DNA of 38,687 nucleotides from Eubacteriaceae bacterium (GTDB taxonomy: Bacteria; Bacillota; Clostridia; Eubacteriales; Eubacteriaceae). Shown here one piece after another: positions 7,477-16,488 of this stretch. Positions within the stretch are counted from its first letter, which is position 1, and every line of letters starts with the position of its first letter. The stretch covers positions 1 to 38,687 of the forward strand of contig JAAYJS010000022.1 in assembly GCA_012522805.1 (NCBI GenBank), read 5' to 3'. The position numbers and the translations under genes are program-made. Below the pieces are notes generated by a model, which saw nothing but the letters and a program-made list of their open reading frames with translations, had not been told where the DNA came from and made no database searches.

Positions 7477-8249
7477 ATGCGATAGATCCGCTCAATTGCC
7501 ACCGCTCGATTTGTGTCGTCGTCCACCTGAATGCAAACACCGTTTAATTGCCAAGGTTTACTTTTTTCCTGCTTAAAGCGACGGTTTATTTTCGTTAAGC
7601 TGTTGTTGATGACAATTTCTCTTCTAACGCCGATCACGCCGTTGAGCGTACCGGTCATCCCCAAGTCGGTAATATAAGCCGTTCCGCCTTCGAGTATTCT
7701 GGCATCGACGGTTTGCACATGGGTGTGGGTGCCCACAACGGCGGTTGCCTTCCCTTCCATAAAGTAACCGAAGGCAATTTTCTCGGCTGTTGCCTCTGCG
7801 TGGAAATCAATTAAGAGGATATCGCTGTTATGCGCAATCTCAGCATACTGATTGTTCATCGTATAAAAACAAGGGATCAATCCATGCATCAGCGCATCGC
7901 CGATTAAGTTGGTCACCGCCACTGTTTTTCCACACTTCTCAATGTAAGCGATGCCTCGACCCGGACAAGGTTCGGGATAGTTGAGAGGGCGCACGATTTG
8001 CGGATAATGGTCAATGAATTCTTCCGTTTCTATTTGATCCCAAGCATGGTTGCCAAGGGTAATGGCATCTACGGGTAAGTTTAACATTTCTTGGGCGTTT
8101 TTTTCTGTAATGCCTCTACCACCGGATAAGTTTTCACCGTTTATAACTGTAAAGTCCGCTTCGAATTCCTCTACAAGAGAGGGTAAGTGCTCTTTTAACA
8201 AGGTGCGTCCCGGTGTGCTGCACACGTCTCCGATCATGAGTATGTTCAT
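7467..8249 (-). CDS. ymdB: YmdB-family metallophosphoesterase (cyclic nucleotide phosphodiesterase)
   Basis: A 260-residue calcineurin-like phosphoesterase of the TIGR00282/YmdB family. Metal-binding motifs are all present: MIGDVCSTPGR (Asp near residue 7), INGENLSGGRG, LGNHAWD, DFHAEATAEK and GTHTHVQT. In Bacillus subtilis YmdB hydrolyses 2',3'-cyclic nucleotides and affects biofilm and motility gene expression; it lies directly after rny, as here. The ATG at 8249 is preceded by GGAGGAAAAC, while the in-frame extension upstream would run into the end of rny. A small GC hairpin lies between rny and this gene. Confidence 0.92.
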   Translation of the reverse strand: MNILMIGDVCSTPGRTLLKEHLPSLVEEFEADFTVINGENLSGGRGITEKNAQEMLNLPVDAITLGNHAWDQIETEEFIDHYPQIVRPLNYPEPCPGRGIAYIEKCGKTVAVTNLIGDALMHGLIPCFYTMNNQYAEIAHNSDILLIDFHAEATAEKIAFGYFMEGKATAVVGTHTHVQTVDARILEGGTAYITDLGMTGTLNGVIGVRREIVINNSLTKINRRFKQEKSKPWQLNGVCIQVDDDTNRAVAIERIYRIYE

Positions 8250-8259
8250 GTTTTCCTCC

Positions 8260-8287
8260 AAAATAAATAAAGGGGGAAACTCCCCCT
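8260..8287 (-). terminator. Hairpin between rny and ymdB (attenuator or processing element)
   Basis: AGGGGG (8271-8276) pairs with CCCCCT (8282-8287) around a 5-base loop. On the minus strand it is followed by TTATTTATTTT, an interrupted T-tract, then the ymdB RBS. It may cause partial termination so that ymdB is made at a lower level than rny, or stabilise an mRNA end. Confidence 0.5.
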
Positions 8288-8298
8288 CTATCTGATAT

Positions 8299-9840
8299 TT
8301 ATTTTGCGTATTCAACCGCTCTGGTTTCCCGAATGACATTGACTTTGATATTGCCGGGATATTCCATCTCAGCTTCTATCTTCTTCGCAATGTCGCGAGA
8401 CAACATGACGATGTTGGTATCGTCGATGGAGTCCGGTTTGACCATGACTCTCACTTCTCTACCTGCCTGAATAGCAAAAGATTTTTCTACGCCATCGAAT
8501 GATGTTGCGATATTTTCCAAGTCTTCTAATCGTTTCACATAAGAAACTAATGTTTCCCTTCTGGCACCGGGTCGTGCTGCCGATATGGCATCCGCCGCCT
8601 GAATTAAAATAGCTTCTATGGTTGTTGCTTCGCAATCTCCGTGATGAGATGCAACTGCCGAGATGACATTTCGATTTTCTTTGTATTTCTTTAATGTGGC
8701 AACGCCGATTTCGACGTGATTTCCTTCGATTTCATGGTCTAATGCTTTCCCGATATCGTGTAATAAACCTGCTCTTTTGGCAATTTTAATATTGGCACCC
8801 AATTCAGCAGCCATGATGCCTGCTAAATGAGAAACCTCTATAGCGTGTTTTAAAACGTTTTGACCATAAGAGGTACGATATTTTAATCTTCCTAAAAGTT
8901 TAATGATTTCAGGATGTAGTCCATGAACACCGGTGTCGAAGCTGGCTTGTTCGCCTGCTTCTTTGATGATGCTGTCCATTTCTTTCTCGGATTTATGAAA
9001 GAGTTCTTCGATTCTGGTTGGGTGGATACGGCCATCGACAATCAGTTTTTCGAGAGTAATGCGGGCGGTTTCCCGTCGAATCGGATCAAATCCGGATAGG
9101 ATCACCGCTTCCGGTGTATCGTCTATAATGAGATCGATACCGGTCAAGTTCTCTAAGGTTCTGATATTACGGCCTTCCCTACCGATGATGCGACCTTTCA
9201 TTTCATCGTTGGGTAAGTTGACAACAGTTATGGTATTTTCTGCGATATGGTCTGCTGCACAGCGCTGTACCGTCTGAGCAATGAGCTCTTTGGCTTTTTT
9301 ATCCGCTGTGTTTTTGGCTTCTTCTTCCATTTCGCGAATCATGATTGCCATTTCTGTCTGTGTTTCTCTTCGTGCATCCTCCATGATGATGTCGCGGGCT
9401 TCTTCTTCACTTAAGTCAGAGATACGCTGAAGTTCTTGTTTTTGTTCCTCGTAAATGGATTCTATTTCATTTTGTCTTTTTTCTAATTCACGATTCTTTC
9501 TTTCAAGCTTCTCTTGGTTTCTATCTAAATTTGCAGATTTCCTGTCTAAATTTTCTTCTTTTTGGACCAAACGCTTTTCTGTTTGTTGGAGTTCCGATGC
9601 CCTTACCCTGTTTTCTCTTTCCAGGGTGTCCTTCATGGCTATTGCTTCTTCTTTCGCATTGTAAAGAATTTCTTTCTTTTGGGCTTCGCTTTCTCTGGTT
9701 GCGTCGCTGATTATCTTTTTTGCTACTTCTTCGGCATTGTTGAGTTTGCCTTCAGCAATATTTTTTCTTGCTATGAAGCCGGCTACTGCGGCTAATGGAA
9801 TGCACAAAACTAAAAGGATAATATATGGTATATCTATCAC
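8299..9840 (-). CDS. rny: Ribonuclease Y
   Basis: A 513-residue membrane-anchored endoribonuclease that initiates mRNA decay in many Firmicutes. Order of domains: N-terminal transmembrane helix (about 5-24), long charged coiled coil (30-200), KH RNA-binding domain with the GREG loop ([15 protein letters not shown], about 216-230), and an HD hydrolase domain ([14 protein letters not shown] near residue 355, SHHGD further on). The C-terminus is normal for the family. The start is GTG at 9840 after a modest GAAAGTGAG site; no better ATG lies before the membrane helix. A consensus promoter lies at 9886-9914. ymdB follows, a conserved gene order. Confidence 0.95.
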   Translation of the reverse strand: MIDIPYIILLVLCIPLAAVAGFIARKNIAEGKLNNAEEVAKKIISDATRESEAQKKEILYNAKEEAIAMKDTLERENRVRASELQQTEKRLVQKEENLDRKSANLDRNQEKLERKNRELEKRQNEIESIYEEQKQELQRISDLSEEEARDIIMEDARRETQTEMAIMIREMEEEAKNTADKKAKELIAQTVQRCAADHIAENTITVVNLPNDEMKGRIIGREGRNIRTLENLTGIDLIIDDTPEAVILSGFDPIRRETARITLEKLIVDGRIHPTRIEELFHKSEKEMDSIIKEAGEQASFDTGVHGLHPEIIKLLGRLKYRTSYGQNVLKHAIEVSHLAGIMAAELGANIKIAKRAGLLHDIGKALDHEIEGNHVEIGVATLKKYKENRNVISAVASHHGDCEATTIEAILIQAADAISAARPGARRETLVSYVKRLEDLENIATSFDGVEKSFAIQAGREVRVMVKPDSIDDTNIVMLSRDIAKKIEAEMEYPGNIKVNVIRETRAVEYAK

Positions 9841-9885
9841 CTCACTTTCTTCAAATTTTGGTTTAAATACAAATTAATCTTATTT

Positions 9886-9914
9886 ATTGTATACTTTTTT
9901 TCGCAACCTGTCAA
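9886..9914 (-). promoter_or_regulatory. Promoter of rny-ymdB
   Basis: TTGACA (9909-9914) and TACAAT (9886-9891) are separated by 17 bases on the minus strand, close to perfect sigma-A consensus. The leader would be about 40 bases. The 200 bases further upstream (9915-10118) hold no gene I can recognise. Confidence 0.8.
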
Positions 9915-10120
9915 GTAGAGGACCGGTGTCTACTTTGCGCAAAGGCCTATTTTAGGGGGTTCTATACCTTAGAGGATTGAATCTCTCCAATATTATTTAA
10001 AAAAATTAAGATTCGATCGTTTTTAAAATCTGTCTGGAAAATAGATTTTAAAATTACGAATTCTCTTAGCTGATGTTGGTTACGGATGGTTGTACTTGAT
10101 CTGCACTATATTTGAGACAT

Positions 10121-10154
10121 AAAAAAAGGACCCAACGAGTGGATCCCTTTTTTT
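10121..10154 (-). terminator. Terminator of butyryl-CoA operon
   Basis: An imperfect stem: the A-run and GGATCC-like arm read on the minus strand pair with GGGTCCTTTTTTT, ending in seven Ts, starting 2 bases after the etfA stop. It closes the thl-crt-hbd-bcd-etfB-etfA unit. Confidence 0.85.
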
Positions 10155-10156
10155 AT

Positions 10157-11170
10157 CTATTTGTTTGCTTCCCGTTCTTTTTTAATAGCTTCTGTCAAAG
10201 CCGGTACGATTTCATTTAAGTCACCAACTAAACCAACGTCGGCAATATTGAAAATAGGTGCCGTGTTGTCTTTGTTGATGGCGATGATAAAATCGGATTC
10301 TTCCATGCCGGCCAAGTGCTGAATAGCGCCGGAAATACCGATGGCAAAATAAACACCGGGACGTACCGTTTTACCGGTTTGTCCTACTTGTAGATCTTTA
10401 TCCAACCATCCGGAGTCGACGGATGCTCTGGAGCCGGACAATTGACCGCCCAATGCATCTGCTAAGTCTTGTAGGATGGAGAAGTTTTCCGGAGTACCGA
10501 CACCACGACCACCGGATACCAAGATTTTTGCATCTTGAATATCGACTTTGCTGGCAACTGTTTTTGCGATGTCCACAATCTCAACGTATTTGTCGTTCTT
10601 ATCGAAATCGACTCTACATTCGATGATTTTTGCTTTTGCATCCGGTACGGCATCTGCTTTGATCATCACTCCCGGGCGTACCGTTGCCATTTGCGGACGG
10701 TGCTCGGAACAGACGATGGTTGCCATGATGTTGCCGCCGAAAGCGGGACGTGTCATCTTTAAGTCTTTTGTATCTTCATCAATTTCAAGTTTTGTACAGT
10801 CAGCGGTTAGACCTGTGTGTACTCTTGCGGATACGCGGGGTGCCAAATCTCTTCCGATGGCGGTTGCTCCGTACAATACAATTTCAGGTTTGTGTTGTTC
10901 GATCACTTCGTGCATCGCTTGTGTGTAGGGTTCGGTCATGTAGGTTTCCAATGCCGGATCGTCTACAATGATGACTTCTGCCGCACCGCGTACTGCTAAT
11001 TTATCTGCCAAATCTTTGACATTATGTCCCAGTAAAACTGCAGATACTTTTGTTCCCAAATCCTCTGCCAGTTCTTTACCTTTTCCGATTAACTCGTAGG
11101 AAACGTTGGTTATTTCATTGTCTACTTGTTGTACAAAGACAAATACACCTTTATATTCTTTTAAATCCAT
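10157..11170 (-). CDS. etfA: Electron transfer flavoprotein subunit alpha
   Basis: A 337-residue ETF alpha subunit. The N-terminal domain (about 1-190) includes EYKGVFVFVQQVD and the C-terminal FAD-binding domain carries LVSGGRGVGTPENFSILQDLAD, GSRASVDSGWL, QVGQTGKTVRPGVYFAIGISGAIQHLAGM and IIAINKDNTAPIFNIADVGLVGDL, which bind the electron-shuttling FAD. With EtfB and butyryl-CoA dehydrogenase it probably forms the flavin-bifurcating complex that couples crotonyl-CoA reduction by NADH to ferredoxin reduction, as known for clostridial Bcd-Etf. Last gene of the operon, 12 bases after etfB; terminator immediately downstream. Confidence 0.95.
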   Translation of the reverse strand: MDLKEYKGVFVFVQQVDNEITNVSYELIGKGKELAEDLGTKVSAVLLGHNVKDLADKLAVRGAAEVIIVDDPALETYMTEPYTQAMHEVIEQHKPEIVLYGATAIGRDLAPRVSARVHTGLTADCTKLEIDEDTKDLKMTRPAFGGNIMATIVCSEHRPQMATVRPGVMIKADAVPDAKAKIIECRVDFDKNDKYVEIVDIAKTVASKVDIQDAKILVSGGRGVGTPENFSILQDLADALGGQLSGSRASVDSGWLDKDLQVGQTGKTVRPGVYFAIGISGAIQHLAGMEESDFIIAINKDNTAPIFNIADVGLVGDLNEIVPALTEAIKKEREANK

Positions 11171-11182
11171 TGTACCACCTCT

Positions 11183-11965
11183 TTAAAGCACAAATTTTTC
11201 TTTGAGTTTGTCCATTAAGAACTCAACTTCTTTTTCGACGGTGTCTTCAATCATCATTCCTGCTGCTTTTAAGCTTTTCGGGAAGGATTTTACAACACGT
11301 GTCGGTGAACCGTTTAAGCCGATATTTGCTTCGTCTACCGGTATATCTTTTAATCCCCATACAGTGATGTCTTGTTCTCTGTAAGCGTCAAAAATACCAC
11401 CGGGAGTCATATAACGGGGTTCATTTAGTTCTGAAAGTGCTGTGATGAGGCAAGGCAATTTTGCTTTAATGGTGTGGGTTCTGTCTTCGTATTGTCTTTT
11501 AACGACAATGCTGTCGCCTTCCAATTTGACATCTTCCGCATAGCTGATATTCGCCAGTCCCAAATGCTCTGCAATTTGAGGGCCTACTTGTGCGGTGTCG
11601 CCGTCGATGGCTTGACGACCAGCTATGATCAGATCGTAATCTATCTTAGAGATTGCTGCTGCTATGGTCGATGAGGTTGCCCAAGTATCCGCACCACCAA
11701 AGGCTCGGTCTGTAATTAAAATACCTTGGTCGGCACCCATTGCCATGGCTTCTCTCAATACATCTTCCGCTTGAGCCGGACCCATGGATACGGCGATGAC
11801 TTCGGCGCCATTTTCGTCCTTTATTCTCAAAGCTGCTTCCAATCCGGCTTTGTCGTCCGGGTTCATTATACTTGGAACACCTTCTCTGATCAGTGTTCCT
11901 TTAACCGGGTCTAATTTAACTTCTGTTGTGTCCGGTACTTGTTTTAAACATACCACAATTTTCAT
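11183..11965 (-). CDS. etfB: Electron transfer flavoprotein subunit beta
   Basis: A 260-residue EtfB: MKIVVCLKQVPDTTEVKLDP at the N-terminus, then IMNPDDKAGLEAALRI, VSMGPAQAEDVLREAMAMGAD and the signature region IIAGRQAIDGDTAQVGPQIAEHLG. In bifurcating ETFs this subunit holds the FAD that takes a hydride from NADH. The N-terminal VKLDPVKGTLIREGVPS resembles the clostridial Bcd-associated type, which supports but does not prove bifurcation. 15 bases after bcd and 12 before etfA; RBS GGAGG. Confidence 0.95.
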   Translation of the reverse strand: MKIVVCLKQVPDTTEVKLDPVKGTLIREGVPSIMNPDDKAGLEAALRIKDENGAEVIAVSMGPAQAEDVLREAMAMGADQGILITDRAFGGADTWATSSTIAAAISKIDYDLIIAGRQAIDGDTAQVGPQIAEHLGLANISYAEDVKLEGDSIVVKRQYEDRTHTIKAKLPCLITALSELNEPRYMTPGGIFDAYREQDITVWGLKDIPVDEANIGLNGSPTRVVKSFPKSLKAAGMMIEDTVEKEVEFLMDKLKEKFVL

Positions 11966-11980
11966 GCTCTAGCCTCCATC

Positions 11981-13117
11981 CTATAGTATATTCGCGGAGA
12001 TAACCATACGTTGTACTTCTGATGTACCTTCGTAGATTTCGGTAATCTTAGCATCGCGCATCATGCGTTCGACGTCGTATTCTTTGATATAACCGTAGCC
12101 TCCGTGTAATTGAACTGCTTTTTCCGTTACATATTTTGCGGCTTCCGCTGCAAATAGTTTTGCCGTTGCCGCTTCGAGGGTGTAAGATCTTTGCGTGTCT
12201 TTTGCAACCGCTGCTTTATACACCAATAGACGGGCAGCTTCAATTTGAGCATACATGTCTGCTAAAGTAAACTGGGTGTTTTGGAATTTAGAAATGGCGC
12301 GTCCAAATTGTTTTCTCTCATTGACATAGTCGACGGTTAAGTCGAAGGCTCCTTGGGCAATACCCAAAGCTTGCGCAGCGATACCGATACGGCCACCATC
12401 CAAGGTGCCCATGGCGATACCGAAGCCGCGTCCTATTCTACCCAAAAGGTTTTCCTTTGGTATTCTGCAATCCGTAAAGATCAATTCGTAGGTGGATGAG
12501 CCACAAATTCCCATTTTATTTTCTTTGGTACCAAAGCTAAAGCCCGGGGTATCCTTCTCAACAATAAATGCTGAGATACCACGTGTACCTTGGCTTTTGT
12601 CGGTCATTGCAAAAATAATGTATATTTCCGCTTCTTTACCGTTGGTGATAAAGATTTTACTTCCGTTAAGAACGTATTCGTCGCCATCCAAAACCGCTTG
12701 GGTTTGTTGACCGGCTGCATCGGTTCCGGCGTTGGGCTCGGTTAAACCGAAGGCTCCCAATTTTTCGCCATTTGCCAATGGGCGCAAATATTTTTCTTTT
12801 TGTTCGGGCGTTCCATATTTTGCAATGGGGTCGCATCCTAAAGATGTATGAGCAGACACAATAACACCTGTGGTTGCACATACACGGGACATTTCCTCAA
12901 CACACAAAGCATAGGTTAAGGTGTCGCACCCTTGTCCGCCAAATTCCTTGGCAATCGGTATACCCATAAAGCCGTATTTTTGTAATTTTTCGACGACTTC
13001 TGTTGGAAATCTATGTTCCTCGTCCGTTTGTTGGGCGTAGGGTTTTACTTCATTTTCTGCAAATTGACGAAATAAATCTCTTGCTACTTCTTGTTCTTTT
13101 TTTAGTTTAAAATCCAT
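11981..13117 (-). CDS. bcd: Butyryl-CoA (short-chain acyl-CoA) dehydrogenase
   Basis: A 378-residue acyl-CoA dehydrogenase of normal length. It has the family signatures GAFGLTEPNAGTDAAGQQT, FITNGKEA, GGRIGIAAQALGIAQGAFD, QLHGGYGYIKEYDVERMMRDAKI and the C-terminal IYEGTSEVQRMVI, in which the Glu of YEGT (near residue 363) is the catalytic base of short-chain enzymes. In the operon context it reduces crotonyl-CoA to butyryl-CoA with EtfAB. It is clearly paralogous to the dehydrogenase part of the fusion protein at 33.0-35.0 kb, with the same length from Met to AENE. Confidence 0.94.
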   Translation of the reverse strand: MDFKLKKEQEVARDLFRQFAENEVKPYAQQTDEEHRFPTEVVEKLQKYGFMGIPIAKEFGGQGCDTLTYALCVEEMSRVCATTGVIVSAHTSLGCDPIAKYGTPEQKEKYLRPLANGEKLGAFGLTEPNAGTDAAGQQTQAVLDGDEYVLNGSKIFITNGKEAEIYIIFAMTDKSQGTRGISAFIVEKDTPGFSFGTKENKMGICGSSTYELIFTDCRIPKENLLGRIGRGFGIAMGTLDGGRIGIAAQALGIAQGAFDLTVDYVNERKQFGRAISKFQNTQFTLADMYAQIEAARLLVYKAAVAKDTQRSYTLEAATAKLFAAEAAKYVTEKAVQLHGGYGYIKEYDVERMMRDAKITEIYEGTSEVQRMVISANIL

Positions 13118-13141
13118 CCTCTGATCCTCCGTTGAATCCTG

Positions 13142-13981
13142 TTATTTTTTATAGTTGTAAAAACCTTCTCCGGTTTTTCTTCCCAATTTACCGCCGCGTA
13201 CCATTTTCTTTAAAAGAGGATGGGGACGATATTTCGGATCTCCGGTTTCGTCATAGAGGACATCCATAATGGCTAGGCATACATCCAAGCCGACCAAGTC
13301 TCCTAATTCCAAAGGCCCCATGGGGTGGTTGGCACCTAATTTCATAGCGGTGTCGATACCTTCTGCGGAGGCTACACCGTCTGCCAAAATGCTTGCACCT
13401 TCGTTGATCATGGGAATGAGGACACGATTCACTACAAATCCCGCCGCTTCTTCAACTTGTACCGGTGTTTTACCGATTTCTTTAGAGATCTCAATAATTT
13501 TGTCGACGACATCTTGTGGCGTGTTGAGCCCTGCGATGACTTCGACCAGTTTCATAACCGGCGCCGGGTTAAAGAAGTGCATACCGATCATAGGACGGTC
13601 CACAGCGTTTCCAATTTCCGTGATGGAAAGGGATGAGGTGTTGGTTGCAAAGATACATTCGGGTTTACAAATGGCATCCAATTTTTTAAAGGTTTCTTTT
13701 TTAACCGCCATGTCTTCCAATGCGGCTTCTATGATTAAATCGCAATCTGCGGTATCTTCTGCTAAGCCGGTAGCGATTTTTGCCAATACTTTGTCGGCAT
13801 CGGCTGCTTCCATTTTACCTCTTTCAATTCTTCTGTCAAAGCCGGCTTTTATTTTGGCTTTTCCAGCGTCTGCAAATTCTTGTTTGATATCGCATAATAC
13901 GACTTCGTAACCTTCTGTTTGAGCAAATACTTGGGCAATTCCGGATCCCATTGTGCCGGCACCGATAATTCCTACTTTCAT
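13142..13981 (-). CDS. hbd: 3-hydroxybutyryl-CoA dehydrogenase
   Basis: A 279-residue enzyme. [21 protein letters not shown] is the Rossmann NAD-binding start, [12 protein letters not shown] carries the family serine, [16 protein letters not shown] contains the catalytic His, and [16 protein letters not shown] leads to the C-terminal helical domain. It reduces acetoacetyl-CoA to 3-hydroxybutyryl-CoA in the cytoplasm. Lies between crt and bcd with short gaps (27 and 24 bases) and has the RBS AAGGAG. Confidence 0.95.
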   Translation of the reverse strand: MKVGIIGAGTMGSGIAQVFAQTEGYEVVLCDIKQEFADAGKAKIKAGFDRRIERGKMEAADADKVLAKIATGLAEDTADCDLIIEAALEDMAVKKETFKKLDAICKPECIFATNTSSLSITEIGNAVDRPMIGMHFFNPAPVMKLVEVIAGLNTPQDVVDKIIEISKEIGKTPVQVEEAAGFVVNRVLIPMINEGASILADGVASAEGIDTAMKLGANHPMGPLELGDLVGLDVCLAIMDVLYDETGDPKYRPHPLLKKMVRGGKLGRKTGEGFYNYKK

Positions 13982-14008
13982 TAATTTCTCCTTTTTATTT
14001 CATCCAGT

Positions 14009-14788
14009 TTATTTGTTTTGGAAGTTCTTTTCTTTACGTTTTTCCATAAAAGCGCTCATGCCTTCTACTTGGTCTTCTGTAGCAAAACAGGAACCGAAGG
14101 CTTTTTCTTCGATGACAATGGCCTCATCAATGGTGGTGTTGATGCCGTCATCAATGGCTTTTTTGCAAGCTCTCACTGCAAAGGGTGCGTTCGCTGCAAT
14201 TTTTTGAGCCATTTTCATGGCTTGGGGCATTAATTCCTCTAAGGGATACACTGCAGAGACCAAACCGATGCGATACGCTTCGTCTGCTTTGATGTTGCCG
14301 CCGACATAAAGAAGTTCTTTTGCCTTACTCATAGAGCCGATGACTCTGGGCAATCTTTGTGTCCCGCCGAAGCCCGGAGTAATACCGAGGCCAACTTCCG
14401 GCTGTCCAAATAATGCGTTTTCGGAGCAAAGGCGGATGTCGCAACTCATAGCCAGTTCGTTACCGCCTCCCAAAGCAAATCCGTTAATCGCTGCGATAAC
14501 GGGAATGGGAAGGGTTTCTATTTTTCTAAAAATATCGTTGCCGAGTTTTCCGTGAGCTTCGGCTTGTTCGACATTCATGTCTTTCATTTCGCCTATGTCT
14601 GCACCTGCAACGAAGGATTTATCCCCTCCGCCGGTTATAATTAATACTCTGGCATCGTTTAAGTCGATATTGTCAATCGCTGTGTTGAGCTCCTCCAATA
14701 CCGCTGCACTCAGAGCATTGAGGGCTTTGGGACGGTCGATGGTCAATAAAGCTACTTGGTTGTCGACTTGATATTTTATAAATTCCAT
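14009..14788 (-). CDS. crt: Crotonase / 3-hydroxybutyryl-CoA dehydratase (enoyl-CoA hydratase)
   Basis: A 259-residue enoyl-CoA hydratase. Motifs: TIDRPKALNALSAAVL at the N-terminus, GGDKSFVAGADIGEMKDM (oxyanion hole), INGFALGGGNELAMSCD with the first catalytic Glu, and PEVGLGITPGFGGTQRLPR with the second. It interconverts 3-hydroxybutyryl-CoA and crotonyl-CoA. It follows thl after an 85-base gap that holds alternative hairpins, the longest gap inside this operon, and has RBS GAAAGGAAG. Confidence 0.95.
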   Translation of the reverse strand: MEFIKYQVDNQVALLTIDRPKALNALSAAVLEELNTAIDNIDLNDARVLIITGGGDKSFVAGADIGEMKDMNVEQAEAHGKLGNDIFRKIETLPIPVIAAINGFALGGGNELAMSCDIRLCSENALFGQPEVGLGITPGFGGTQRLPRVIGSMSKAKELLYVGGNIKADEAYRIGLVSAVYPLEELMPQAMKMAQKIAANAPFAVRACKKAIDDGINTTIDEAIVIEEKAFGSCFATEDQVEGMSAFMEKRKEKNFQNK

Positions 14789-14820
14789 TTAACTTCCTTT
14801 CTTTGTTTATGGTGTGATTA

Positions 14821-14854
14821 AATATTGCAGGGAGCTGCAATATTTTGAGCTCCC
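14821..14854 (-). other. Mutually exclusive hairpins in the thl-crt gap
   Basis: AATATTGCAG (14821-14830) pairs perfectly with CTGCAATATT (14835-14844) around a 4-base loop. An overlapping alternative joins GGGAGCT (14830-14836) with AGCTCCC (14848-14854). No T-tract follows on the minus strand, so an mRNA processing or stability element is more likely than a terminator. Confidence 0.5.
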
Positions 14855-14873
14855 AATATTTATATGGTTAATC

Positions 14874-16055
14874 TTAGTACTTTTCTACTGCTGTGGAGCA
14901 ACCCATGCCGCCACCGATACAAAGTGTTGCTAAACCGAGTTTTGCATCTCTCTTTTGCATTTCGTAGAGCAAGGTAACTAAAATACGGCAACCGGATGCA
15001 CCGACAGGGTGACCGATGGCTATGGCACCACCGTTGACGTTGACTTTTTCCATGTCAAATTTTAAGTCTCTGGCTACTGCGATAGACTGTGCCGCAAAGG
15101 CTTCGTTCGCTTCGATTAAATCGAAATCATCTATTTTTAAGTTTGCTTTTTCCATCATTTTGGTGGTGGATGCAACCGGACCGATGCCCATTATTTCAGG
15201 TTCGACACCGCCCAGCGCGCCCGCTACCCAAGTGGCCATAGGTGTGACGCCGAGTTCTTTTGCTTTTTCTTCGCTCATCACTACGATTGCTGCTGCACCG
15301 TCGTTGATGGAGGAAGCGTTGGCTGCGGTTACGGAACCGTCTTTTTTAAATGCCGGACGTAATTTGCCGATACCTTCTGCGGTTACACCCGCTCTGGGGC
15401 CTTCGTCGGTATCAACAACAACGGTTTCTTTTCTCTTTTTAACTTCGACAGGTACGATTTCATCTTTAAATTTGCCAGCTTCTCTTGCTGCTACGGCTTT
15501 CGCTTGGCTGTTGGCTGCAAATTCGTCCATCTCTTCACGGGTCAACCCGTATTTATCAACGATATTTTCCGCTGTGATACCCATATGGTATTGATTAAAT
15601 GCGTCGGTTAAGGCATCGTTAACCATGGTGTCGATTAATGTGCCGTTACCCAATCTATAACCATAACGTGCTTTATCCAATGCAAAGGGTGCTAAGGACA
15701 TGTTTTCCGTACCACCTGCCACGATGATGTCCGCAGCGCCTGCTTGGATCATGTGGGCAGCTTGGTTGATTGCATTTAAACCCGAACCGCAAACGACGTT
15801 TAAAGTCATTGCCGGCACTTCGATAGGTAGTCCCGCTTTGATAGATGCCTGACGTGCTACGTTTTGACCTAATCCGGCCTGAATGACGCAACCCATGTAC
15901 ACTTCATCTACCATTTCCGGTGCGACACCGGCTCTGTTTAAGGCTTCTTTGATGACTGTTGCACCGAGATCCGCTGCAGATACAGTACTGAGAGCTCCGC
16001 CCATACTACCAACGGCAGTTCTACAAGCGCCTGCTAATACTACTTTTTTTGCCAT
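14874..16055 (-). CDS. thl: Acetyl-CoA acetyltransferase (thiolase)
   Basis: A 393-residue biosynthetic-type thiolase that condenses two acetyl-CoA to acetoacetyl-CoA. The acylated Cys lies in [15 protein letters not shown] (near residue 88), NEAFAAQS is the NEAF motif, [14 protein letters not shown] contains the catalytic His and CIGGGMGC the second catalytic Cys near the C-terminus. First gene of the six-gene operon; RBS AGGAGG at 6 bases. The order thl-crt-hbd-bcd-etfB-etfA matches that described for Butyrivibrio-type butyrate producers rather than crt-bcd-etfBA-hbd of Clostridium acetobutylicum. Confidence 0.95.
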   Translation of the reverse strand: MAKKVVLAGACRTAVGSMGGALSTVSAADLGATVIKEALNRAGVAPEMVDEVYMGCVIQAGLGQNVARQASIKAGLPIEVPAMTLNVVCGSGLNAINQAAHMIQAGAADIIVAGGTENMSLAPFALDKARYGYRLGNGTLIDTMVNDALTDAFNQYHMGITAENIVDKYGLTREEMDEFAANSQAKAVAAREAGKFKDEIVPVEVKKRKETVVVDTDEGPRAGVTAEGIGKLRPAFKKDGSVTAANASSINDGAAAIVVMSEEKAKELGVTPMATWVAGALGGVEPEIMGIGPVASTTKMMEKANLKIDDFDLIEANEAFAAQSIAVARDLKFDMEKVNVNGGAIAIGHPVGASGCRILVTLLYEMQKRDAKLGLATLCIGGGMGCSTAVEKY

Positions 16056-16071
16056 AATTCATACCTCCTGG

Positions 16072-16089
16072 TTTTTTAAACATTAACAA
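16072..16089. promoter_or_regulatory. Candidate Rex (redox-sensing repressor) site upstream of thl
   Basis: TTTTTTAAACATTAACAA matches the clostridial Rex consensus TTGTTAA-N4-TTAACAA at 12 of 14 defined positions; the right half-site is perfect. Rex commonly controls butyryl-CoA genes by NADH/NAD ratio. It lies directly upstream of the thl RBS, a position that could block elongation or a closer promoter that I do not see. Confidence 0.4.
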
Positions 16090-16282
16090 CTGTTCTGAAA
16101 AACAATTTCCATTTGTGATTGAATTGATCAGGCCCACGTCATAAAAAATTCCAAGACTTCCTTATCTCTACTTTGCAGTTACATAAATATGGTAAATCTT
16201 GATGCTTTAGAATGACCCCATGTATACTTGGTTGAATCATGAGAGCCTTGTTTTGTTAGAGTTAAGAAATCATCTTAGAAAG

Positions 16283-16399
16283 TTTGGTGTGTTAAATGTT
16301 TTTCGGATATTTGCAAACTCTGTTAAAGTTATTGTTATTTTTTTGACTATTATATCTGTTTGCATATACATTATACACAAAAAAGCCGAACACACCAAA
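16283..16399. repeat. Inverted repeat pair flanking thl promoter
   Basis: TTTGGTGTGTT at 16283-16293 and its exact reverse complement AACACACCAAA at 16389-16399, 95 bases apart, enclose the tandem TATAAT boxes. This could be a two-site operator for a looping regulator. Confidence 0.45.
16370..16398 (-). promoter_or_regulatory. Candidate promoter of thl operon
   Basis: On the minus strand a perfect TATAAT (16370-16375) lies 17 bases from a weak TTGGTG (16393-16398). A second TATAAT follows about 20 bases downstream. The -35 overlaps one arm of the TTTGGTGTGTT inverted repeat. Transcription from here would give a leader of about 300 bases. Confidence 0.4.
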
Positions 16400-16435
16400 T
16401 TTTTTGTGAGAACCTCTTAACAACCAAAAATCCAA

Positions 16436-16464
16436 TTTCAGTAACATTTAAGCATTTACTGAAA
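16436..16464 (-). terminator. Possible terminator of purine operon
   Basis: TTTCAGTAA (16436-16444) pairs perfectly with TTACTGAAA (16456-16464). The minus-strand tail (TTGGATTTTTGG) is only moderately T-rich. It is the only good stem between purD and the thl promoter; the plus-strand side also has a T-rich tail. Confidence 0.45.
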
Positions 16465-16488
16465 AATTTTTGTGTTTTTTGTTTCTAT

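Larger units (their letters stand above)
16056..16488. other. Regulatory region between butyryl-CoA and purine operons
   Basis: About 430 bases without a convincing gene. It holds the putative purD-side terminator, tandem minus-strand TATAAT boxes, a distant 11-base inverted repeat pair and a Rex-like box. A 66-codon plus-strand frame at 16220-16420 could encode a small membrane peptide, but it has no ribosome binding site and lies across the promoter region, so it is not called. Confidence 0.5.

Noticed and set aside
16220..16420. Plus-strand 66-codon frame with a hydrophobic segment upstream of thl
   Set aside because: No ribosome binding site, lies across the promoter elements of the opposite strand, and the composition follows the AT-rich sequence.
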